This document shows positions 1-5,559 of a stretch of 5,809 nucleotides of DNA, piece by piece. The position numbers and the translations under genes are program-made. The stretch spans positions 1 to 5,809 of the forward strand of contig CAJKFZ010000169.1 in NCBI GenBank assembly GCA_905199285.1, read 5' to 3'. The notes under the pieces were generated by a model. That model was not told the DNA's origin. It made no database searches and saw nothing but the letters and a program-made list of their open reading frames with translations. This DNA comes from an uncultured Ruminococcus sp. Lineage in GTDB: Bacteria > Bacillota > Clostridia > Oscillospirales > Ruminococcaceae. Every line of letters starts with the position of its first letter. Positions within the stretch are counted from its first letter, which is position 1.

Positions 1-2
1 GT

Positions 3-164
3 ATTTCACGAATTTGGATAAGCCATTTTTGTACCATAGAGGTTGAATTTGTCAACGGAGTACATATAAAAAATATTACAGAGAGGATAGGTGAAAATCA
101 TGAGCACAGCGCCAAATGTGACAATAATTCCTGCGAAGGCTCAGACGGAGATAAACCGCAGTAA
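3..164 (+). CDS. C-terminal tail of upstream gene, probably another serine recombinase (partial)
   Basis: A reading frame is open from the left edge to TAA at 162-164 and carries a tail reading IEVEFVNGVHIKNITER. The same segment recurs at about 2142-2314. Over the part before the recombinase start, the two copies differ at GTC/ATC, ATA/ATC, ATT/ATA, ACA/ACG and GAG/GAA, which are synonymous or Val/Ile changes in this frame, as expected of real coding sequence. The pattern (strand, F-x-x-G, then K) resembles the C-terminal ends of the two complete recombinases here, which read VIFKGGYEVKT. I therefore infer that this is the end of another serine recombinase gene lying to the left; tandem recombinase genes with overlapping ends occur in Clostridia. 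It overlaps the next gene by 65 bases in another frame and contains that gene's ribosome site. The identity is inferred from about 30 residues only, so another C-terminal domain is possible. Confidence 0.5.
   Translation: MSRIWISHFCTIEVEFVNGVHIKNITERIGENHEHSAKCDNNSCEGSDGDKPQ
43..70 (+). promoter_or_regulatory. Candidate sigma-70-type promoter for the first recombinase
   Basis: TTGAAT at 43-48 and TATAAA at 65-70 are separated by 16 bases and would start a transcript about 23 bases before the ATG at 100. The site lies inside the coding tail of the upstream gene. The second module has TTGAAT at 2196-2201 but TATCAA at 2218-2223, a weaker -10. AT-rich sequence produces such matches by chance, so this is weak evidence. 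Confidence 0.2.
89..93 (+). promoter_or_regulatory. Ribosome binding site deciding the first recombinase start
   Basis: AGGTG at 89-93 lies six bases before the ATG at 100. A possible GTG start at 91 in the same frame lies inside this site and would have only GAGAGG at 81-86 close upstream. The ATG at 100 also aligns with the preferred start of the second recombinase (MSTAPNV versus MPTAPNV), so it is favoured. Confidence 0.55.
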
Positions 165-1716
165 ATATCAACAATTAAGGGTTGCAGCCTACTGCCGCGT
201 CAGCACAGCAGAGGAAGAACAACAGAATTCATATCAGGTTCAGATTTCTTATTACACTGACTTGATAAACAGAAAAAAAGAATGGACTCTTGTAAAGGTT
301 TTTGCTGACGAAGGAATAAGCGGTACGCAGACAAAGAAAAGAACCGAGTTCAACCGTATGATCAGGATGTGTAAAAACAAAAAAATCGACCTTGTGATCA
401 CTAAATCGATCAGCCGATTTGCACGAAATACCGTGGACTGCCTTGAATATGTGAGGCAGTTAAAAGACCTCGGAATCGGCGTGATCTTTGAGAAGGAAAA
501 TATCAACACTCTGACAATGACAAGCGAATTTACGATAGCCTTATATGGCTCGTTCGCTCAGGCAGAATCGGAATCCATAAGTAAAAACGTCAGCTGGGGC
601 AAGGAAAAAGCATATCGTGAGGGCAAGGTTGCGTTTCAATACAAGCACCTGCTCGGCTACAAAAAAGGCGATGACGGTAAGCCTGAGATCGTACCCGATG
701 AAGCGGAAACGGTGAGAATGATTTTTAAAATGTATCTTGACGGTTACACGCTTTTGAACATTGCTCAGTCGCTAAGGAAGCAGAATAGGCTGACAGCGCT
801 GGGCAAAAATGTCTGGACTAAAGGCGAGGTACAGAGGATTCTGAAAAACGAAAAATATGTTGGCGATGCACTGCTCCAAAAGACTTTTACAGTCGACTGC
901 ATAACCCACAAAGTTATGAAAAATAACGGCGAACGTCCCATGTATCTGGTGACGGATCACCACGATCCGATAGTCGACAGGGACACTTTTAATCGGGTTC
1001 AGCAGGAGCTTGCAAGGCGTTCCGGTAAGCGTAAAATCAGCGACAAAACCAAGACAGAGCAAGGAAAATACAGCGGAAAATACTCACTGTCGGAGCTGAT
1101 GATTTGCGGCTGCTGCGGTACTCCTTACAGACGTAAAATATGGATGAAAAATGGCGTAAAACTGGCGGTCTGGCGATGTATCAGCCGTCTGGAATACGGC
1201 AAAAAATACTGCCCAGATTCGCCTACAATCAAGGAAGAACAGCTTCACAAAGCGATAATTCGGGCGATAAATAATTACTACTCCTGCCGTGACGACATCG
1301 CAAGAATCCTTAAGGCTAACATCGGAACTGTGCTGGAATGTCAGGGGCATGAAGAAATGATCAGCATCGAAAACAGGATGAAAGAAATAGATCAGGCAAG
1401 GAACGATCTTGTAAATTTGATAGCTTCCGGCGGCTGCGATGAGGACAAGCTTGACAGCAAATTTGCTAAGCTATATCAAGAGGAACAGCAGCTTAGCGAA
1501 AGGCTGGAAATGTTAAAATCTCAGAATAAAACTTCCGCCGAAACTCAGGCAAAGCTCGATAAAATTATGTATATGATCGAGCATGAAAAATTTGAGTTGG
1601 AAACCTTCGATAACGTGCTTATCAGAAAGCTGATAGAGTGTGTAAAAGTTCTCGGCAAAACCGAGATATTGGTAATTTTCAAAGGTGGATACGAAGTAAA
1701 AACTGATATTGAATAA
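100..1716 (+). CDS. Large serine recombinase, first copy
   Basis: A 538-residue site-specific DNA recombinase of the large serine (resolvase/invertase) family, expected to make and rejoin double-strand cuts at paired att-type sites. The N-terminal resolvase domain spans about 27-175, with YCRVS carrying the likely nucleophile Ser35 beside Arg33, then DEGISGT at 70-76 and SRFARN at 105-110 with the active-site arginines. The recombinase DNA-binding domain spans about 180-310 and ends its recognition segment with W239 and ILKNEKYVG. A zinc ribbon follows with C336, C339, C360 and C371. A coiled-coil-like helical stretch runs from about 410 to 495, and the C-terminal strand reads VIFKGGYEVKT. 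The first 26 residues (NVTIIPAK) are a lead-in common in clostridial relatives. The gene ends in two stops (TAA TAA) and appears intact and functional. Compared with the second copy it differs most at 217-246 and 346-356, so it probably recognises another DNA site. Confidence 0.93.
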   Translation: MSTAPNVTIIPAKAQTEINRSKYQQLRVAAYCRVSTAEEEQQNSYQVQISYYTDLINRKKEWTLVKVFADEGISGTQTKKRTEFNRMIRMCKNKKIDLVITKSISRFARNTVDCLEYVRQLKDLGIGVIFEKENINTLTMTSEFTIALYGSFAQAESESISKNVSWGKEKAYREGKVAFQYKHLLGYKKGDDGKPEIVPDEAETVRMIFKMYLDGYTLLNIAQSLRKQNRLTALGKNVWTKGEVQRILKNEKYVGDALLQKTFTVDCITHKVMKNNGERPMYLVTDHHDPIVDRDTFNRVQQELARRSGKRKISDKTKTEQGKYSGKYSLSELMICGCCGTPYRRKIWMKNGVKLAVWRCISRLEYGKKYCPDSPTIKEEQLHKAIIRAINNYYSCRDDIARILKANIGTVLECQGHEEMISIENRMKEIDQARNDLVNLIASGGCDEDKLDSKFAKLYQEEQQLSERLEMLKSQNKTSAETQAKLDKIMYMIEHEKFELETFDNVLIRKLIECVKVLGKTEILVIFKGGYEVKTDIE

Positions 1717-1725
1717 TAAAAAATG

Positions 1726-1758
1726 CAGCTTGCAAATTGGATTTTGCAGGCTGTTTTT
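1726..1758 (+). terminator. Rho-independent terminator or attenuator after the first recombinase
   Basis: An 11-pair stem with one G-U pair forms between 1726-1736 (CAGCTTGCAAA) and 1743-1753 (TTTGCAGGCTG) around a 6-base loop, followed by TTTTT at 1754-1758. It begins seven bases after the double stop of the recombinase. The T tract ends only four bases before the amidoligase ribosome site, so this hairpin would cut transcription into the truncated amidoligase or reduce it. Confidence 0.75.
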
Positions 1759-1776
1759 AGTTGGGAGGGAGATATT

Positions 1777-2199
1777 TTGTCAGGAAATTTTGAAGGTATA
1801 AAAACTCAGCGGTTCGGCGTGGAAGTGGAGTGCACAGGCTTGACAAGAGAGGATGCAGCCAAGGCAATTTCAAAGGTTTTAGGCAATGCTCCGAGACATT
1901 TTGGCGGAAGCTATGATCGATACGATGTTTATGATAATCAAGACAGGCTATGGAAAATCATGTCCGACGCAAGCATAAGATGCACGACAAAAGATGGCGC
2001 TCCGGCTTCAAAAAAATATTCTGTGGAGCTTGTTACTCCGATTTTAGAGTATGAGGACATGGCTCTTCTGCAGGAGGTTGTACGGTCTATTCGGCGAAGC
2101 GGCGGCGTTTGCAACGACTCCACGGGAATCCATATACACATTATTCAAAGCGTGTATTTCACGAATTTGGATAAGCCATTTTTGTACCATAGAGGTTGA
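1777..2199 (+). pseudogene. Truncated amidoligase, N-terminal third only
   Basis: The first 121 codons (1777-2141) match the complete amidoligase at 3928-5025 without gaps and with six residue differences. The protein then departs from the family at 2142 and reads 19 unrelated residues, in the wrong frame through the displaced recombinase-like tail, to TGA at 2197-2199. The start is TTG with GGGAGGGAG at 1763-1771 five bases upstream. It retains the E-x-E near the N terminus (E16, E18), D64-x-S66, ELVTP at 84-88 and H119-x-H121. It lacks everything after that, including the R-x-F-N motif and the C-terminal half, so it cannot be a normal enzyme. There is no internal stop, and most changes against the complete copy are synonymous, so the truncation is probably later than the divergence. 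A 140-residue product could still be made. Confidence 0.85.
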
Positions 2200-2314
2200 A
2201 TTTATCAACGGAGTACATATCAAAAATATAACGGAAAGGAAGGATGAAAATGCCTACAGCGCCGAATGTAACAATAATTCCTGCGAAAGCGCAGACAGAG
2301 ATAAACCACAGTAA
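2142..2314 (+). pseudogene. Displaced C-terminal tail of a recombinase-like gene
   Basis: From 2142 the sequence stops matching the amidoligase. From 2154 it matches the left edge of the window, with 50 identical bases (2154-2203 versus 1-50). In the frame ending at TAA 2312-2314 it encodes FKACISRIWIS, then EVEFINGVHIKNITER, a close copy of the tail at 3-164. No start codon of its own belongs to it: the frame is fused to out-of-frame amidoligase sequence. It is thus a gene end without its gene, carried along because it holds the ribosome site and possibly the promoter of the second recombinase. It overlaps that gene by 65 bases. Confidence 0.6.
2237..2243 (+). promoter_or_regulatory. Ribosome binding site deciding the second recombinase start
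   Basis: AGGAAGG at 2237-2243 lies six bases before the ATG at 2250. The other in-frame ATG at 2244 directly abuts this site, leaving no spacing, so the start at 2250 (MPTAPNV) is preferred. This makes both recombinases exactly 538 residues. Confidence 0.65.
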
Positions 2315-3866
2315 ATACCAGCAATTACGAGTGGCAGCGTACTGCCGTGTCAGTACGGCAGAGGAAGAACAGCAGAACTCATATCAGGTTCAGATTGCAT
2401 ATTATACTGATCTTATCAATCGCAAAAAGGAGTGGTCGCTGATCGGTATTTTTGCTGATGAGGGAATATCTGGGACTCAAACGAAAAATCGTACAGAATT
2501 TAAGCGTATGATAAGAATGTGCAAAAATAAGAAGATTGATCTGGTGATTACAAAATCAATCAGTCGATTTGCACGAAATACAGTAGATTGTCTTGAGTAT
2601 GTAAGGCAGCTAAAAGACCTTGGAATCGGCGTAATTTTCGAGAAAGAAAATATCAACACGCTGACAATGACCTCAGAATTTATGATTTCTTTGTATGGTT
2701 CGTTTGCCCAAGCAGAGAGTGAATCAATTAGCAAAAACGTCAGCTGGGGCAAGGAAAAAGCGTACCGTGAGGGCAAGGTTCAGTTTCAGTACAAGTATCT
2801 TCTGGGATATAAAAAAGGAGTGGACGGTAAGCCGGAAATCGTTCCCGAAGAAGCCGAAATTGTGAAGATGATTTATAAGCTGTTTCTTGACGGATACAGC
2901 ATGAGAAATATTAAAAAAGTTCTTGAAAGCGGTGGATTTTTAACTGCAACGGGCAAAAAAGTTTGGAATGAATCTCTTATAAGCAGTATTCTGAAAAACG
3001 AAAAATATGTTGGTGACGCTCTTCTACAAAAGACATATACTCTCGACTGCATTACTCACAAGGTTGTAAAAAATCATGGGGAAAGACCAATGTATCTGGT
3101 GACGGATCACCATGATCCGATAGTCGATAGAGATACTTTTAATCGGGTTCAGCAGGAGCTTGCAAGACGTTCCAGTAAGCGAAAAATCAGCGATAAAACG
3201 GTTACCGAGCAAGGAAAATATTCAAGCAAATACGCACTTTCAGAGCTTCTCATATGCGGTCATTGCGGTACTCCATACCGCAGAACAACGTGGTCGGCAA
3301 GAGGTAAAAAGCAGATCGTCTGGCGATGCATCAGCCGTCTGGAGCATGGTAAAAAATACTGCCCCGATTCGCCTACTATCAAGGAAGAACAGCTTCATAA
3401 AGCCATAATTCATGCGATAAATAATTACTATTCCTGCCGGAATGATATCGCAAGAATCCTCAAGGCGAATATCGGAACGGTTCTGGAATGTCAAGGTCAG
3501 GAAGAAATTATCAGCATTGAAAATAGACTTAAGGAAATCGATCAGGCAAGGAACGATTTGGTGAGTCTGATAGCCTCCGGCGGCTGCGATGAGGACAAGC
3601 TTGACAGCGAATTTTCAAAGCTATATCAAGAGGAACAGCAGCTCAGCGAAAGGCTTGATGCCCTGAAATCTCAGAATAAAACTTCCGATGAAACTCAGGC
3701 TAAACTCGACAAAATAATGGACATGATAGAGCATGAAAAGTTTGAATTGGAAACCTTTGATAATGTGCTGATACGCAAATTAATCGAGTGTGTAAAGGTT
3801 CTCGGAAAGACCGAAATACTGGTGATTTTCAAGGGTGGATACGAAGTTAAAACTGAAATTGAATAA
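2250..3866 (+). CDS. Large serine recombinase, second copy
   Basis: A 538-residue paralogue of the recombinase at 100-1716, colinear with it without gaps. All catalytic features are kept: Arg33 and Ser35 in YCRVS, DEGISGT at 70-76, and Arg106 and Arg109 in SRFARN. Zinc ligands C336, C339, C360 and C371 are kept, as are the late helical stretch and the C-terminal strand (VIFKGGYEVKT). By hand count about 72 of 538 residues differ. Twenty fall in residues 217-246 (bases 2898-2987), the helix-turn-helix-like recognition part of the recombinase domain, and eight in 346-356, a zinc-ribbon loop. The rest of the protein differs at roughly 9%. Ser/Arg chemistry should be the same while the DNA site is likely to differ. 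The gene is preceded by the displaced upstream tail, ends TAA TAA, and is followed after nine bases by a hairpin. No damage is seen. Confidence 0.93.
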   Translation: MPTAPNVTIIPAKAQTEINHSKYQQLRVAAYCRVSTAEEEQQNSYQVQIAYYTDLINRKKEWSLIGIFADEGISGTQTKNRTEFKRMIRMCKNKKIDLVITKSISRFARNTVDCLEYVRQLKDLGIGVIFEKENINTLTMTSEFMISLYGSFAQAESESISKNVSWGKEKAYREGKVQFQYKYLLGYKKGVDGKPEIVPEEAEIVKMIYKLFLDGYSMRNIKKVLESGGFLTATGKKVWNESLISSILKNEKYVGDALLQKTYTLDCITHKVVKNHGERPMYLVTDHHDPIVDRDTFNRVQQELARRSSKRKISDKTVTEQGKYSSKYALSELLICGHCGTPYRRTTWSARGKKQIVWRCISRLEHGKKYCPDSPTIKEEQLHKAIIHAINNYYSCRNDIARILKANIGTVLECQGQEEIISIENRLKEIDQARNDLVSLIASGGCDEDKLDSEFSKLYQEEQQLSERLDALKSQNKTSDETQAKLDKIMDMIEHEKFELETFDNVLIRKLIECVKVLGKTEILVIFKGGYEVKTEIE

Positions 3867-3878
3867 TAAAAAATTGGG

Positions 3879-3910
3879 ATGTCTGTAGAAAAAATCTACA
3901 GACATTTTTT
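3879..3910 (+). terminator. Rho-independent terminator or attenuator after the second recombinase
   Basis: A perfect 11-pair inverted repeat, ATGTCTGTAGA at 3879-3889 and TCTACAGACAT at 3895-3905, encloses an A5 loop and runs into six T residues (3905-3910). It occupies the same position as the hairpin at 1726-1758, but the stem sequence is unrelated. The amidoligase ribosome site begins four bases later and there is no clear promoter in between, so the hairpin may set the level of read-through into the amidoligase operon. Confidence 0.85.
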
Positions 3911-3913
3911 ATT

Positions 3914-3924
3914 GGGAGGGAGAG
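3914..3924 (+). promoter_or_regulatory. Ribosome binding site supporting a TTG start
   Basis: The purine run GGGAGGGAGAG lies just before TTG at 3928. The truncated copy has GGGAGGGAG at 1763-1771 before TTG 1777, and homology of the two proteins starts exactly at this TTG (SGNFEG). No in-frame ATG lies nearby before the conserved region, so TTG is the likely start of both. Confidence 0.75.
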
Positions 3925-3927
3925 AAT

Positions 3928-5025
3928 TTGTCAGGAAATTTTGAAGGGATTAAAAAACAAAAATTCGGGGTAGAAGTAGAGTGTACAGGCTTGACAAGAG
4001 AGGATGCAGCAAAGGCGATTTCAAAGGTTTTAGGTGCTTCTCCAAGGCATTTTGGCGGAGGTTATGACCGATACGACGTTTATGATAATCAGAACAGACT
4101 CTGGAAAATCATGTCCGACGCAAGCATAAGATGCACAACAAAAGATGGTGCTCCGGCTTCCAAAAAATATTCTGTGGAGCTTGTGACGCCGATTTTGGAG
4201 TATGAGGACATGGCTCTTTTGCAGGAGGTTGTGCGATCTATACGGCGAAGCGGCGGCGTTTGCAACGATTCGACGGGTATCCATATTCACATCGATTTTG
4301 AACCTTACGATCCGCAGAAGCTTAGGAATCTGGTGAATATTTTTGCCAGTAAAGAGGATATGCTGTATCAAGCTCTGCAGGTCAATTCCGATCGTGAAAA
4401 TACCTATTGTAAAAAGGTTGATCAGCGATTTTTGGCAGAGCTGAATAAGAAAAAGCCAAAGGATCTACAGACGATAAAACGGCTGTGGTACGGCGATAAT
4501 GCCGACTATCACTCACATTATGACTTATCTCGGTATAGGTGCTTAAATTTACATCCGGTATTTACCGACAACAACATCGAAGTGAGGGCTTTCAACAGCA
4601 GCCTGAATGCCGGAGTGCTGAGGGCATATATTTCGCTGGTACTGGCGGTCAGCAATCAGGCGCTGACTCAGAAATCTGCAAGTCCCCGTGTGACGCAGAG
4701 CGAGAATCCTCGTTATACTTTTCGCTGCTGGCTGATACGAATTGGATTAAATGGACCGGAGTTTAAAAATTGCAGAAAACATCTGCTTTCTCATCTGGAA
4801 GGCAATATCGCTTGGCTTCACCCCGAAGATGCGATCAGGCAGAGGGAACGTCTTAAAGCCGAGAGAATTGCCGTCCGTGAGCAGCGTGTCGAGCCTGTGA
4901 GGGAGGTTCAGCAGCAATCCGATAACGTACCCGATGAGGCCGTAGAGCCGACAGAAAACGACCGTGAGCCAATTTTTGAGGACGAGGATTTGGAACAGGA
5001 AGAAGCATTTGAAATGACTATGTAA
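3928..5025 (+). CDS. Putative amidoligase (COOH-NH2 ligase family)
   Basis: A 365-residue protein resembling the putative amidoligase_2 family of glutamine-synthetase-like COOH-NH2 ligases, which use ATP to join a carboxylate to an amine. Visible motifs in order are FGVEVE at 13-18 with the metal-binding type E16 and E18, W59 and SDAS at 63-66, VELVTP at 83-88, GIHIHID at 117-123, LNLH at 206-209, and EVRAFNSSLNA at 218-228 with R220 and N223. The C-terminal 75 residues are a charged extension: an Arg/Glu helix-like stretch at about 300-330, then an acidic tail at 343-362. The start is TTG after a strong ribosome site. The next gene, GGCT-like, begins 11 bases after the stop, forming a compact operon. 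Such pairings of amidoligase and GGCT-fold genes in bacterial gene neighbourhoods are described for the family. The substrate is unknown: a gamma-glutamyl peptide or isopeptide modification is inference. Cytosolic; no signal peptide or membrane segment. Confidence 0.82.
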   Translation: MSGNFEGIKKQKFGVEVECTGLTREDAAKAISKVLGASPRHFGGGYDRYDVYDNQNRLWKIMSDASIRCTTKDGAPASKKYSVELVTPILEYEDMALLQEVVRSIRRSGGVCNDSTGIHIHIDFEPYDPQKLRNLVNIFASKEDMLYQALQVNSDRENTYCKKVDQRFLAELNKKKPKDLQTIKRLWYGDNADYHSHYDLSRYRCLNLHPVFTDNNIEVRAFNSSLNAGVLRAYISLVLAVSNQALTQKSASPRVTQSENPRYTFRCWLIRIGLNGPEFKNCRKHLLSHLEGNIAWLHPEDAIRQRERLKAERIAVREQRVEPVREVQQQSDNVPDEAVEPTENDREPIFEDEDLEQEEAFEMTM

Positions 5026-5036
5026 ATGGAGGATTT

Positions 5037-5549
5037 ATGAAAAATAAACAATTATACATTGCCTATGGCAGTAATATAAATTTGGAGCAGATGGCATATC
5101 GGTGTCCGCATTCAAAGGTTGTGGGGACGTCTGAAATAAAGGATTTTGAATTGGAATTCAGAGGCGTTGCAACTATCATACCAAAAGAAAATGCAAGCGT
5201 TCCGGTTCTAATTTGGGAGCTTGACGAAAGAGATTTGCCAATGCTCAATAAATACGAAGGCTGGCCACGGCTTTACAGACAAGAAAAAATGCCCTTTGAG
5301 TTGAACGGACAATCCTATGAGGGAATGGCATATCTGATGAATCGTGGTAAGATTTCTCCGCCGAGTCAGCAGTATTATAACACAATCTTGCAGGGTTACA
5401 GAGAGAACGGTCTGGACGAATCTTTCCTGCAAAAGGCGTTGGAAAACTCGTTTCAGATGAATATTACAGAGGAAGAAATTGATGAGGATTTCGATATGGA
5501 AGATTTTGAGGACATTGATTTTGACAATGAATTTCAAATGGAGCTTTAA
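5037..5549 (+). CDS. Gamma-glutamylcyclotransferase (GGCT/AIG2)-like protein
   Basis: A 170-residue cytosolic protein with the GGCT-like fold. The N-terminal strand ends in YGSN (10-13), the substrate-binding loop of the family. The motif LNKYEGWPRLYR supplies Glu74, at the place of the catalytic acid. Later YLMN at 99-102 and GY at 120-121, followed by GLDESFLQKAL, fit the C-terminal helix of bacterial relatives. These enzymes cleave gamma-glutamyl amines with release of 5-oxoproline. Next to an amidoligase, a role in undoing or trimming the bond made by that enzyme is plausible but inferred. The last 27 residues are unusual: a run of Asp/Glu alternating with Phe, Ile and Met, which looks like a disordered acidic binding tail and is absent from ordinary GGCTs. 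ATG follows GGAGG (5028-5032) by four bases. The next gene starts 10 bases after the stop, so the genes are probably cotranscribed. Confidence 0.85.
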   Translation: MKNKQLYIAYGSNINLEQMAYRCPHSKVVGTSEIKDFELEFRGVATIIPKENASVPVLIWELDERDLPMLNKYEGWPRLYRQEKMPFELNGQSYEGMAYLMNRGKISPPSQQYYNTILQGYRENGLDESFLQKALENSFQMNITEEEIDEDFDMEDFEDIDFDNEFQMEL

Positions 5550-5559
5550 GGAGGACAGT

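Larger units (their letters stand above)
1..2141 (+). repeat. Module copy 1 of a diverged tandem repeat
   Basis: Bases 1-2141 align with 2154-4292: upstream tail, recombinase, hairpin position and the first 121 amidoligase codons. By eye, nucleotide identity is around 80% in the recombinase and higher in the amidoligase part, with most changes in third codon positions. The repeat already covers the first base of the window, so it may continue to the left. The 3' limit is sharp, at the CACAT ending at 2141. Confidence 0.85.
2154..4292 (+). repeat. Module copy 2 of a diverged tandem repeat
   Basis: This is the second copy of the module, starting with 50 bases identical to the left edge of the window. 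Unlike copy 1 it continues past 4292 into the rest of the amidoligase and its operon, so it appears to be the intact right end of the arrangement. The 12 bases at 2142-2153 have no counterpart in the window because they would lie left of base 1. Confidence 0.85.

Noticed and set aside
91..99. GTG at 91 as start of the first recombinase
   Set aside because: It lies within the AGGTG ribosome site of the ATG at 100, and the alignment with the second recombinase begins at 100.
1723..1776. ATG at 1723 as start of the truncated amidoligase
   Set aside because: It lies at the foot of the terminator hairpin without a ribosome site, and the complete copy has no matching extension; homology starts at TTG 1777.
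2051..2141. ATG at 2051 as the start of a gene running to 2314
   Set aside because: Up to 2141 this frame is out-of-frame amidoligase sequence; only the part after the joint belongs to the tail gene.
3879..3905. Perfect inverted repeat as an attachment site core
   Set aside because: The A5 loop, stem and T tract right after a stop fit a terminator fully; an att role has no direct support and is kept only as a minor alternative.
4539..4766. Second forward frame inside the amidoligase
   Set aside because: It is a shadow frame over conserved motifs of the amidoligase, with no ribosome site of its own.
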